Shown here: positions 1-11,311 of the stretch, in pieces
Position numbering within the stretch: the first letter of the stretch is position 1
Layout: each line of letters opens with the position of its first letter
NCBI GenBank assembly: GCA_020650975.1
Contig: JAIPMN010002445.1
Location: 1 to 44,736 of the forward strand
Direction: 5' to 3'
Source: Apostichopus californicus
Lineage: Eukaryota; Echinodermata; Holothuroidea; Aspidochirotida; Stichopodidae
DNA length: 44,736 bases
Made by a program: the position numbers and the translations under genes
The notes under the pieces: model-generated
Databases searched by the model: none
Told to the model about the DNA's origin: nothing
What the model saw: the letters and a program-made list of their open reading frames with translations, nothing else

Positions 1-368
1 ATACATACATTAAAGTTTTATTAAAGTGACTATTATCCATGACGAAATTGTTACCTAATCTTAAAAACCAAGAATTTGGATTGGGAGTATATTTCCATCC
101 ATAGATTCAGCATAAATTGAAAATTCTGCATTTTATCAATGTTTAGGACACTTTTCATACTGAGTATTTATCATATGTAAAGGGCATAAATTGAAACATT
201 ACAAAATTAGTCAACCTTTGAAAAGTAGCTATTTGTTTAGTTGAAACTGATTGACCTAAATAGGAAATAGTCTAAAGTAAAATAATTAATCCAATTCAAC
301 TCAAGAAACCTCCTACTTTTCCTGTACCATAACTTTATCAAAACAGTCACCAGGTAAGATGGCATTTC

Positions 369-398
369 TTTGTGCTTTAGATAACATCTAAGCACAAA
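369..398. repeat. Tight hairpin (13-bp stem, 3-base loop)
   Basis: TTTGTGCTTTAGAT and ATCTAAGCACAAA pair with one bulged T around AAC. An imperfect GAA microsatellite (408-424) follows directly. Confidence 0.65.
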
Positions 399-2856
399 CT
401 TCCATTGGAAGAAGAAGAAGAAGAACAGGGTTATTGCAGAGAACAGCTAGCTCCCTGATGGTTATAAATATATATAGATATATTTTAGGCCTAAATGACA
501 CAAGACCTGACATACATTCAAGGACTTGAAAATCACATTCTACAGCTGGGCAAAGACCTTAATTTATTCAATTCTTCGATACAAGTTCACAGCTGTGAAA
601 ACAATGTTGATCTTGCGTACCTTTTACTTTTCCTTTACGAATGCTGTCTGTTTCGGTTGTCGTCACGGTTAGGAGTAAACTTTTGTTGACATAGCAGCAT
701 AATTTATACAAATTACAAAGAATCTTCCCCAATAACTATTGCAATAATATTTAGCCCAACGTATCTATACCCCCGTCATAGGCCGACGATGCCCGAAGGT
801 CAATAGCCGGAATGCTTCATGAGGCCCTTTACCTCTTAGCTAATGAATATCGCTGGAGGCGAGAGAACGGTCAGTGGAATCTTGAGTACCAATAAAACAG
901 CTAGTATCGCATTGATCTAATAAAGGAATATGCTACATTCGATTATAATTGAAGAGCTGGAACAGAAATTCCCTCAGATTCCATTATTGACACATCTAGT
1001 CTTGTTGGAACAGTTTCACCACCATCCTGCTTTTCTAGCTCAAGACATTTTTTTTCGCTCACAGGATGATAATTGTGTATACTGTTTCAGTTCTTTTATT
1101 GGACTGTTACGATGCAATACAAGAGCAGAGACAAACAGCCAGAAATACACATCCCTGACATTTGATCGAGAAGTACGAAAGGATCCGTCGTTCCTTAAAA
1201 ATGAAAAGCAACAATGTCATAATTATGATTAAACATTAACTTTGTTGGACAACATCCTTCGCAATGCAGACACAACTGTAAAGAAATTTCATGGCTTCTG
1301 AGAGACAACCGGGAAGCTTTCTTCAAAATGCACGGAACATTGTTGGCCCTCATACCTGGTGTAATACAGAGCTGAAGTGTGACGTGACCAGAGGTGATAC
1401 AGGGGGAAGCACAGCTTGATAATTTTGTGCCATCATGTTTACTTTTTGGACACACATTCTTTCTTGGGTGATTTTTGTTGTTGTCATATTCTGATTTTCA
1501 AGGAATAATGAATATGCATAATTAACTATTAATTCAGTTGTAACATATATTCTAATCTTCCCAGAATGCATCACTTCCTATAACCTAGAATTTTGTATGA
1601 TAGTACATATATGATCGAGAGGATGAAGAAATTATGCTGTGATTAACATACTCGGATGTGTTCTTCATTTCTTTCCTTAACCAATTAGGTCAAACTTTGT
1701 ATCATTGCATACACAGTACAGTAAAACACTTTTATTGAACATAAAATATCATCCATCTTCATATATGGGGAAAATAAAGGAAAATTATTGCAAAGTAAAA
1801 ACTATAAATAAGGGGGGAAATTAGGTCCATCTATACTGGATAGATTTGTAATTCAGTGAATCATTTCTATCAAACCGTGCAGTAGTTACACATATACTGG
1901 CTAGCCATCAGCCCAGCTAAAGACACTTATTAGAATACTACTTATACAAGTGTTTGGCTACTTCACATTGGCCAGTCACACTAACAGCTGTTTTATCAAA
2001 ATGCAGGCAATTATCTTGCATCGCACAAACTTTAAGATAATTTTTTTTTTTTTTAATTCCAAGTCTTGCATATTTCAGCTGAATACTCATAATGTCATCT
2101 CTATTAAATCTAACAAAGAATGACTTTTATTTTTTTATTTTTTTTTATCAGTTTCAGGATATTTATATACCATGCAATAATTTGATTTAAGCCGATCGAC
2201 ATATAAATATATACACTAGTGTAAAAATTGTGAAAATCAACACAGCAATCCTATTTTACCTAACAGCCACAACCCATTATGGATTCCAAGAATCTTTCCA
2301 GGCAGTTTTCTCAGTCTTTTTTTGTTCCTATAGGTTCTCTGCCAGAGCTTGTCACCTCAGGCAGGAACTAATATAGAGATCATGTGAAAATCTAATAAAC
2401 CTTTAACATAACCCAAAGATTATGCATCATGGCACATCAAGACTGGTAAAGAGTGAAAAAAAATTTTTTTTTAAGTGGAAACAAATGTTTTTCAGCTAAT
2501 ATTCTTGAGCAAATAATTCAACTGGAGAGAGTTCGTGATTCTGTCTGGATGTGGAGATAATAACCAATTACTTACTGTCTGGTATTCCAAGTACTGACTA
2601 TACAGGACAGTTCCATTAACCGTAATAAAAAAGGGTGAGAGAAGCCAGAAATGTCAACAAATTTCATGTCAGAATGAGATTCAACCTATGACTCTACTAC
2701 ATGACACCTTAGCAAAGTATGTAAAGATCACATTTATTTGGCCATTAAAACTCCACAAAGCCATGTTTTATGCTCCTAATGTGTAATGACGAAATTACCT
2801 GCTCTATGAAACGTGATTTCTGCTTGACGTTCCTCTGCAGGTGTTATGTTGCAGCC

Positions 2857-2882
2857 TGCAGGTTTTAATGTTGGAACCTGCA
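2857..2882. repeat. 8-bp inverted repeat
   Basis: TGCAGGTT and AACCTGCA around a 10-base spacer. A further TGCAGGTG copy lies just upstream, at 2837. Confidence 0.5.
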
Positions 2883-3693
2883 TATAATGATGGTTTTCAA
2901 GGGGTTTGCTATATTTATTTGATAGGTTTGGGTCAAATTTATGGAAATTTATGATCAAGCTGTATTAGTATTAATTCATTACATAGTAACTATATATTAA
3001 GTAAAGACAAATTAATGACGAAGAATATAATGTTGTTGATACATTTGGCAGTTTATATTAAATGCAGTTTTCTTACAAAATAGTCATAAAAAGTATGAGA
3101 TTCGTTGGAGAAATGGTGCAGTTACCTTTGAGCTTTATTATCAACTATCATAAAACCCAAAGGCGCCCAAAATCTAGTGGAACAGGTCTCACGGGAGCAA
3201 GTGTGGTACCATGTAAACTGTCAAATACTTGAATGTAATATCACTTTGGAAGCAAGATTTTGTGATAACACGTTGGGGGGGGGGGGTGGGGTGAGGCAAA
3301 ATTACTGAAATGATTTACTCACTGAATCTGATAAAGTCTTGTTTAAAAAGACCTGCTTAAATTACTGCCCCATCTTCTTCCTTCCTCTCTGTATTTCTTG
3401 TAAAGTCTGTACTTTTTGCATCAAAATTTGAAGGTGGCACAGAGACTGGATTTATCAACATGTTGACAGTTGGATTAAACCAGGACACAGTGTTTCATGG
3501 TCTTTGTTTTGCTGTATCCATGGTGACAGGTCCCAACACATTAACGCAGCTATCACATGAATGTAACATTTATTGATGAAGTGATATTCTTTCTTGTTGA
3601 ACGAGATATGTTCCTTTCCACCCTACTTGACTTAATCTGTACATCTAAACACAGAAAATGATAAAGCACACTATCAGCAGAGCCAGTATCGCT

Positions 3694-3707
3694 GTTACCA
3701 TGGCAAC
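3694..3707. promoter_or_regulatory. Perfect RFX X-box palindrome
   Basis: GTTACCATGGCAAC is a full match to the RFX-family X-box (GTTRCCATGGYAAC). RFX factors control ciliary and other genes in animals. No promoter is recognisable beside it, so it would act as a distal site if functional. Confidence 0.55.
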
Positions 3708-4748
3708 TGGATGAATTCAGGTTGGGGGGAATTCTCCTGTAATCTCGAGGCTTAAAAATCCCAACAGTTAGCGGAACAATTTGCGGTGATTAAGTTATTC
3801 GGTAAAGGTGAGACTTCGCCCGGATAGGTTTGACATCAGCATTTAATACAAATATCACCTTGACCTCATGCTTGACCTACATGCTCAATATCACATGAAT
3901 TTTAATATTTATTGCAAACCAAAGAATGCTGCTGAGATAAAGCGCCATCAAACAAGAGTTTCCTAGACATAACATGAATAGTTAGAATCATATATTTTTG
4001 GCCTATATTGTAATTAAGTTCCACTTGCTAATGAATATTCATACAGGATATACACAGTGCACTCTGATTGGACAATTTTTGCTATACTGTACTTTCATGT
4101 CCACTTTCAAAGTTCTTGTACTGTACTGGCAGTATGAATGTCATGTATCTATCAGATAGGGACGATGAACTGTTTGTACTGTCATTACGAGAATAGTTGA
4201 ATTAAACTATCATAAAAATAAATTAGGGTTTCCCATATTTTGTTGTCACATATGCAGGACCTACATTTAATACTTCGAACAAATCCAGAAATGATATTCA
4301 CTGAACCTACCACTGATGCTTAAAATTTGAATGCCTTTCTTTACTCATGATTTTGTTACTAATCATCGATAAAAGTTCCTTCACATGACTGAATACAGAT
4401 CTCGCCCAAAAACTACACATTTCCTATCTCTTCCCCCTATAATTTCATCCGCACCCCCACCCCACACCCCACCCCTTTCCCACCTCCTACAGTGAAATAT
4501 ATTCACCTTTACACAGAAACTTGTATACTAGTCCAGAGAGAACATATAAATACTCTTGGCAAGAAATATTCCTCAGGTTCTAAACCCACATACTCTAGAA
4601 AATCATATTTGTTGATAAAAAGTGATACAGGTGACAAAATCATGGGATTACAACCATCGATACTTCAGAAATTGAGTAATCCAAGTTATCTAACTGTTTA
4701 TTTTCACTTAACACTAATGACCTGTTTTGTTTGCTATCGTTACCGCAG

Positions 4749-4836
4749 CATTTTACGAGTCATTCCTTTCTTGCCTTTACTTTTAGCATCACTTGGTGGC
4801 AAAGTTGAAACGTTTTTGTGGTGGCATCATGTTATG
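4749..4836 (+). CDS. Possible small exon encoding a hydrophobic segment
   Basis: A plus-strand 88-nt segment lies between an acceptor (tract from TGTTTTGTTTGC to TTACCGCAG) and a donor (GTTATG then GTAAGA at 4837). In the open frame it encodes ILRVIPFLPLLLASLGG followed by KVETFLWWHHVM, which could be a membrane-spanning or signal-anchor stretch. The frame is open for 129 codons around it, but the sequence outside the splice signals is unconvincing. No family is recognised. Confidence 0.15.
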
Positions 4837-5002
4837 GTAAGAATCTTCCAGGAATTCTTTATCAATATTTCTCATACTTGAGATTCTTCTTCAACCTAGT
4901 GATCTTCGAAGATTTGTTGAAATATGTCCATTCCAACTCACTGGGAAACTCTATCAACACATTAACATTTAGAGCCATAAAAAAGGAGAAACAAGACTAG
5001 TA

Positions 5003-5023
5003 ATGTTATGTTATGTTATGTTA
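5003..5023. repeat. ATGTT pentanucleotide microsatellite
   Basis: Four consecutive ATGTT-type units. Confidence 0.9.
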
Positions 5024-5054
5024 TCCCCATTCATGATTGGTGGAAGAACAGGTG

Positions 5055-5068
5055 GTTGCCATGGATAA
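5055..5068. promoter_or_regulatory. Imperfect X-box half (RFX-like)
   Basis: GTTGCCATGGATAA matches the left half and centre of the X-box but lacks the right AAC. It is a weaker site than those at 3694 and 11364. Confidence 0.25.
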
Positions 5069-5529
5069 TGTGTCACATGACCTACAAAGAGTCATGAGAT
5101 ATGTCAAAAGTTTGCACGAAACAAATACATCAGAAAGACACCGACTTTTGTATATTTTGTTCCAGATAAGTATTGTCACATGTAGATGGCATTAAAAGGC
5201 AGATATGCTGGAATAAATCGAAGGTCTATGAGCTGAAATTGATCGAATGTAAACAATTCCACTTGTTGCTCGTAAATTATATAGAAATCATAAAATGTGT
5301 CATGTCTGGAGTCTTTAGCAGACTACAGCCATATGGCAGTTCGGTGCATTATCAGCCAGTGATAACAATACTTTGAGGAGGAGGCATTGAACTTTTATTG
5401 TTTACTAAGCCCGCCCCCACAAGCTGCCCGACTGATCATGACCAGGCTCGGCTAGACCGTCGTTAGGAAGAGAATTGTGGATAGTAGAGCAGTGTGTGTA
5501 GTGGCTTCAGTTGGCAGCTTGGAAGTCTT

Positions 5530-5736
5530 AACCAAATTTAACCAATCACAGGGAAGCAAGTTTAAATGTGACCTAGACGAGCACCAGAATTTACAGAGAG
5601 CAGTTGTTGTGTGCTGATCAGTCGTTCTGTGTGCGGGGGAGGTGGAGTGGGGGAGGGGGAGTGGTGGAGGGAGGGGGTCAGTTCTTAGGCATATGGGGTC
5701 TTAACGACTTTTGAAAACTAGGTCAGGGTGGACAAG
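5530..5736 (+). promoter_or_regulatory. Possible promoter and untranslated first exon
   Basis: AACCAATCA (about 5533-5545) is a good CCAAT box. It is followed by a G-rich, G-quadruplex-capable tract (5635-5677) and then a strong splice donor, GACAAG then GTGAGT, at 5737. The patch is more GC-rich than its surroundings. No ATG-started frame of interest lies before the donor, so any exon would be 5'UTR. Confidence 0.22.
5635..5677 (+). repeat. G-rich tract with G-quadruplex potential
   Basis: Seven or more G runs of three to five in about 43 bases, separated by A, TGGA or GT. This meets the usual G-quadruplex pattern on the plus strand. Confidence 0.7.
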
Positions 5737-6803
5737 GTGAGTTGGGGTGCGGTCAGTCGGCAGTGTGCCGCAGCTTTAGAAGACAAGATCATCTGGTGAG
5801 AATGCCTATAGTATTCACAATAAGGATGATTGTAGCTTTGTATTGCTAGTCCCAGCTCTTTGCTATTGCTAGAAGCTTCTGTTACATTTTTTGCAATATC
5901 GTCAGAAGCTTAGGACATAGCTGAGGGAGTTTTCCCGTAATGTTATTACTATAAGCTACTCCCAAGCTTCGTGTGGGCACTCCTCGGTCTCTTCCCCTTA
6001 AAAACGATCATGTGCTGTGTATTATTATGTTGATTACTTCAAAAAGTGACTGGAGTAAAGTTCTTTGAATCGAATGAATGAACGAACAAATATGTTGTGA
6101 CTTTATATCCCAGACAAGGGTGTGGCCCACTCTGCCACATACTTGTCAGAAAACGAGGTACACATTCTGTAGTTGAATTTATGACTTCTTAAAGTTTGAA
6201 CTTTTTTCTATCGCTGAAGTTTCTTGCATGGAGGAACAGGTCAAATAGCAGAGAAGGATAAATAGGTTATCATGAAACCCTCTCAGACACAACTCTATTA
6301 AGGGAAGCACCCGTCCCTAAGGAAAATGTATTGAACTATACACAGAAGAGGCGATGATATGTCAGATCTCCAGAGTATTAAATATCGGTCATGTTAGGAG
6401 AGGCAACTTTCTGCTTGCCTGATTGTACAACAGAGCCACATATTAAAGATCATTATATCGTCAGCCCCACCCACATATTAAGATGTTCAAATTGCTGGAA
6501 TACTTTCCAAAAAAAATGTTTTTTCCCCTTCATATTATGATACTTCAAATCATTCCCAGAAACCGCCAAATTTGCATAATACGAAGACAATCAAATGTCT
6601 CAAATAAATACTTTAAAAGAGACTGACGTAGTAATATGCCTGTTCCAGTTTTAGCGAATTGAGTAACCCTTTTTTTTCCCCTTTTTTTTTTACATTCTAG
6701 CATACCGAACATGGTAATTCTGAAGACCTTTAAAGATTGCATGAATGAAGATATTTTGAATTTGGAAGGAAATGATTGATTATTGGGGCAATCATGGGTG
6801 TAT

Positions 6804-6832
6804 TTAATTAGATCCTAATTAAAGCTAATTAG
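6804..6832. promoter_or_regulatory. Three homeodomain TAATTA sites at helical spacing
   Basis: TTAATTAG, CTAATTAA and CTAATTAG follow each other. The TAATTA cores start at 6805, 6816 and 6826, that is 11 and 10 bases apart, about one DNA turn. The surrounding 6760-7010 also has TGACAGCTGACA (6902; E-box plus TALE-like halves). Taken together it looks like a cis-regulatory element. Binding is not shown by sequence. Confidence 0.45.
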
Positions 6833-7150
6833 AGTTATCTTAATCAGTATCACATGAATTACACTATAAAACATGTTTCCTGTATGACATTTTAGACTTG
6901 CTGACAGCTGACAAACTATGTCATGTTTTGTTTCTTCTAATTTCAAAGGGAAACCATTTCTGGTTGCAATTGGAAATGATTGTAATCCTGCTGGGAGGGT
7001 TTAATAAAAAAAATTGAAACAGAATAAGAAGTCCCCGAGAAGATAAAAAGCAATCAACCCGATACATCCGGCAATTATGAAATTGAAGCAAATCTCACCT
7101 CAATTTAGTGTGCCTGGTAAATTCAAAGGTTGTAGTTTACAAACCCCTGC

Positions 7151-7160
7151 ACCAATCAGA
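7151..7160 (+). promoter_or_regulatory. Consensus CCAAT box (NF-Y type)
   Basis: ACCAATCAGA is a near-ideal NF-Y site, followed by a GGGAGGGG stretch. There is no TATA box, start site or exon that I can attach to it. Confidence 0.25.
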
Positions 7161-8380
7161 GGGAGGGGAAACAAATATGACACGATCCACGCAGGAAATA
7201 TAGCAACCAAATATTCAAGAAGCTCAGAGTAGTCATGCACTCATGTTATCCTCAGACAGTGTGAGATTAATCTGCTATCACCTTCGTAAATAAAATACAA
7301 ACAAACTAACTACTCTGTAATATTCTTGCTTTGCCTCTTAAAGAAATAAACATCAAAGTCTCATTGTGCATTCCATGTTAAACATAAACTCTATAACTCT
7401 TTAAAAACTCTACTTAAATCGTCTTTTGGTACTGTAGTGACGATGTACTTCTTTGGCCCTTATGCAGAGATCGGGCGATGAATTAAAATTTTGTTGGAAA
7501 CATGAGCTTGATGATTAACCACAAGTTGAGGAAGAAATGATTAAAATTACATCTATTCACTTTCAAGGATCTTCTAAAGATATCAACGAAATCTTGATTC
7601 TCAAATGGTTCATTCACTCGATGGACAAGTAAAATGGCGGCTATCACGGAAGCGGGTTTTAAACAACCTTCCTTCACTACCCGACAATTTTTCTCTTCCT
7701 TTCGACGAGAGGGTACCCTGAGGGTTCAAGTGACAGGAGCAGTCTTCTAGGAAGAGGGTACTCTCTTTATAACATCTATCAAATTCAACCAAATGAGTCA
7801 TGTTTTGGTCTAGTATACTCTAGGTCAGTTTAATAACAGGACTTTAGGCAAGATAATTGATCTTACAGACAAGCAAAGAGGAGGAAGACAGGTCAGCACG
7901 GTATTGGGGTAAATGATGAGGATTATCTCATTAACCCGAGATTAAATATCTATATTATCGGTGAGACAGTGAACTCCGATCTTCATTATATTTGGGAAGG
8001 AAGCAGTTAGATATGTCTATCAATGTGGTGTTGAACAGAGCTCATGGTAAGTAATGTCCGCAGCCCCATTGAGCTGCTGGTGTTAACATATTTCACTGCC
8101 ATGAGATGGAAGCTTCCCTTTAAAGCTTGGCAACAATTTATGGGTATTGTTCATTTTTAAATTGTTTAAAGTTTGGGAAAATCCCTTTTTGGTGTGTGTG
8201 TATTTTTTATAGGTGTAAAATCATAAGAAACAAAATTGGGAAGGAAACCTAGAACCTAAAGTCAGTTTGAGGTCCAAATTTAATGGAGAGACCAAAACAA
8301 CATTTGGTCATGTACAGACAAAATCACACATTCTTTAACACTGCTCGGCTCCTCAGAGCAAGTATTCTCCCTGCTATAAA

Positions 8381-8398
8381 TTATTTATTTATTTATTA
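8381..8398. repeat. TTTA microsatellite
   Basis: Four consecutive TTTA units. Confidence 0.8.
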
Positions 8399-8955
8399 AA
8401 TATATATTTTCACTAAAAACCTTTAATTTGATTTGACCATCTGCAATTTCTGGTTATAAATATTGGAGGGATGGCAAATACCAGAGACTACACTTGCATA
8501 CTTAAGACTGTTCATAAGGATAATTTTACCTTTTTTTAAACTTTTTTAGTGAGACAGACAGATAAACCCACTCTTAAAGTTATCCCAGTATCCTGTTATA
8601 TTTTTCAGTTAAGCATGCCACACTTTCTGATCAGTATCTTAACAGTCAACAGACTCAACACACAGATGTACATCTTAATTTAATTGTCACAAGGAGTGAG
8701 AAAGTGTTACTAATCTTTCAGTATTGTGATGGTCATTTCCATTTCTGTGAACGATGATTTCCCAAAGGTGTACTAGACTTTCACAAGTCTCGTTGCAGTA
8801 TACATCATGGCTTGTGTTACTGACAAGATCGATGACTCCAGCTCATAAATATTCATGAGCAGAGATAGAACTGTGCACCCAATTATCTGCAGCCTGGCCA
8901 GGAAATGCCCATAGGAAATGTTCTCGTTTGTGTAGGACATATATGCGAAACGAGT

Positions 8956-9292
8956 ATGGCGGGCCATCAGTCTCAAATCGTGGGGAATCGACTTCTACCG
9001 ATTTATATCGACATATATACCAATTTCCTTCGACTTATACCAGTTTCCAGCAGCTTAAATTGACTTCTACTGATTTAAATCGATATATACCAGTTAAATT
9101 CTACATATCATTGATTTAAATCGACACATACCAGTTAAATTCTACATATCGTCGATTTAAATCGACATATACCAGTTTAATTCAACATATCATCAATTTA
9201 AATCGACATATATAAGCTGCTAGAAACTGGTATAAGTTGAAGAAGATTGGTATATGTCGATTCCCCACGATTTGAGACTGATGGCCCGTCAT
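8956..9292. mobile_element. Non-autonomous inverted-repeat DNA transposon (MITE) with internal 41-bp tandem repeats
   Basis: The left end ATGGCGGGCCATCAGTCTC and the right end, read on the other strand as ATGACGGGCCATCAGTCTC, match at 36 of the first 37 bases. Similarity continues with one 16-20 base indel through arms at 8956-9056 and 9214-9292. Both ends are flanked by the same 8-bp sequence, AAACGAGT (8948-8955 and 9293-9300), a target-site duplication. The centre holds units starting at 9071, 9112, 9153 and 9194, exactly 41 bases apart, each beginning with a near-palindromic YRATTTAAATCGA. There is no ORF, so a transposase must act in trans. An 8-bp duplication is known for hAT, P, Merlin and some Mutator-type elements. 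The termini do not let me choose. Confidence 0.88.
9071..9213. repeat. 41-bp tandem array inside the 9-kb MITE
   Basis: Three full units and one partial unit are phased at exactly 41 bases. Each contains ATTTAAATCGA, then CATATACCAG or a variant, then TTnAATTCnACATATC. The unit core ATTTAAAT is self-complementary, so the array also contributes to the overall fold-back symmetry of the element. Confidence 0.85.
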
Positions 9293-10404
9293 AAACGAGT
9301 GTGTTCTTTTGCTTATGGAAATGCATTTTTCTATAGGATATGATATATCCTCACAATTATTTAAGCCTTTAACATGAGAATAGGTTGAAGGGAGACTATC
9401 ATAAACTATGAATATTCATGAGCAATGAGGATGATGATCTCTGTAATCGAGTTGAACTGTGAATGTGACTGTGATGACTTCATGATGTGGTTATTAAATA
9501 TCATAAGGGAAAACATACCAGATACCATAGCTCAGAGGTAAATCTATCTTTGACTGATGACAGAGGAAAACATTCTAAGTGTTCTGGTAAAATGTGCAAT
9601 CTTTGATTGGAGATTGAAATGGAGATCTTTGGAAAACTGTGTATGCTGGAACTTTGATGCAAAGTTGGTCTGATGTCATTGCTGCACAAAAAGAATTAAC
9701 ATCGACACATTGTTTTCTTCAAAGATTTCCATCCAAAAGGGATTCTTCAGTATCTCAACTGAGGGTTCTGTCACATATCGGTCTTAACGTGCTTGATCTG
9801 TACTCTTTAACGATCTCTGAAACGACTCGCATGCGAACACGCTGGATGAATTTTGGGTGAATTCTGACGCCGCGCTGGGTGATTGACTAGTTCATGGTTC
9901 CACCGAACGAAGAGAATACTTTAGAAAACACAAGTTAAGGTGCTTAAAACAGTAAGCTTGACTTAAACAATACTCTTCAAACAAAAACGTAAAGACTAAT
10001 TATGATACATGGCTCATAAGATCTCTTCTTCAATAGTTACCAAGATATTATATGTACCACTAGTAATCGACTCATGGTACGTACCATTAATGATCTGAGG
10101 TCAAAGAGTGCAACTCGTCAAGTTTCACAAAACTATAACACTCAAAAGAGGGCCCCTGCAGTTGATTTTGGGCGTGGCTGGAGGGCCACATTTTCTACTT
10201 CAAAATTCGGAACTCATCCCAACTAGAATACACCGCAATCACTAATACACTGTAACCCTTCACACTCACCTATTCAGTAAAGTAGAAACGATATTTTAAG
10301 GTTAGACCATTCAAAGTAGTATAGACAGAGCATTCTATATATAAAATCTTGCCAACAATTCATCCCATCTCTATCACAAAACCTCTTAATGCTAATCTAC
10401 TCAC

Positions 10405-10441
10405 CCGCTCTCTGCTTTGCAGTCCGAAGGCAAGACAAGAC
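10405..10441 (-). CDS. Possible 37-nt microexon, unidentified
   Basis: On the minus strand a textbook acceptor (TCTGTCTGTTTATTTTCAG) is followed 37 bases later by a strong donor (CGG then GTGAGTAG). All three frames are open: VLSCLRTAKQRA, SCLAFGLQSRER or LVLPSDCKAESG. Paired strong signals this close are unusual by chance and fit a microexon, but there is no coding similarity to anchor it and it could be untranslated. About 135 bases further along the minus strand, another AG followed by a 24-codon open run to TAG (ending SSWDEFRILK, about 10193-10267) could be a terminal exon, with less support. Confidence 0.28.
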
Positions 10442-10548
10442 CTGAAAATAAACAGACAGAAAGCTCTTGAGATGTTGACTTGATGAATATTCACGACATG
10501 TTATTGCACTTTGTGAGATGGTAATTTCTTTGAACCAGTAAACTGCGT

Positions 10549-10673
10549 CAATTAATTGTGCTACATGCCAGGTGGAATGCTGATGATGTAACAGAGAGAT
10601 TTCGTCAAGTCACTTGCGTCACAAATGGTGCTGAAATTACCATATATCTTGCAAGACTTAATGATACTAATTA
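10549..10673. promoter_or_regulatory. Putative enhancer: homeodomain palindrome, E-box and AP-1/CRE-like motifs
   Basis: CAATTAATTG (10549-10558) is a palindromic homeodomain site. CAGGTG (10569) is an E-box, GATGATGTAAC (about 10582) and GCGTCA (about 10616) are CRE/AP-1-like, and CTAATTAA (10667) is another homeodomain site. The density of factor-type motifs is above that of the neighbouring DNA. It lies about 100 bases to the right of the possible microexon at 10405. Confidence 0.3.
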
Positions 10674-11311
10674 AGGTGATACAAGTCATTCTTAAATTCT
10701 CTATTCAACTTTACTACATGCTATAGTTACAGGTAATGAAGTGTTCAGTATTATGTATTGTTTTTTAAATTAGTTGATATTGGAAATACTAAAATGTTGC
10801 CCTAGTGTTGGAGATTTTGCTATGAAATCCTCAAAACATTGCAATGGATTTAAGATGTAACTTTGATTTTTAATTTATTGTTTTAAGTAGTCTGATTCTG
10901 TCGCTATCTGTTCATGTGAGGATTTGAACTTCATTACACAAATCGTGCAGACACACAAAAGTTTGAAGGAGAAACAACCTGACATTCCTTATGAGTATAA
11001 TCATATATCACTTCATTTGTGAAGCGTATATTAACGTTAAGCAAATATCTTTTCCTGTCACATAATTCAGAGATATTTGTGTCTCTGTTACAGGTACAGC
11101 TTGCAGTGGTGGTAGGCACATGTACTGTAATTAGTGTCTCATTGTTTTTGCTGCCTTTAGAGATGCCATTGTTCTTCATCTTGGCAGGCAATCTCAACAT
11201 CTGTGACAATAATAACTTTTTTTATTCACAGCAGTCAAGGGCTATTCTTTCCTCTGGTCATCTTTCTACCTGCTGACATTCCTAGAGTATTGAGCAGATG
11301 TTTAAATCATG

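Larger units (their letters stand above)
1..5400. other. Non-coding stretch
   Basis: No gene is recognisable apart from the weak exon candidate at 4749. The longest early frame (930-1232, 100 codons) shows no known domain. Contents are T-rich runs at 2040 and 2130, a G run at 3275, a C-rich patch at 4440-4490, the X-box at 3694 and small hairpins. Confidence 0.6.
5740..8947. other. Non-coding stretch with regulatory-type motifs
   Basis: It holds the phased TAATTA cluster (6804), a CCAAT box (7151) and a weak start-plus-donor pair (ATG at 8013, MSINVVLNRAH, donor GTAAGT at 8047) that could be a short first exon. At 8843-8862 there is a near-perfect 20-bp palindrome GCTCATAAATATTCATGAGC. Nothing else is supported. 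Confidence 0.6.

Noticed and set aside
930-1232. Plus-strand ORF of 100 codons
   Set aside because: Protein-like in places but with no recognised domain, splice signals or neighbouring coding evidence. An ORF of this length is expected by chance in 45 kb.
8843-9421. Repeated AATATTCATGAGC motifs at 8851 and 9409 as target duplications of a larger element around the MITE
   Set aside because: Related ATATTCAT motifs occur elsewhere (about 4031, 23968), and the MITE has its own exact 8-bp duplication.
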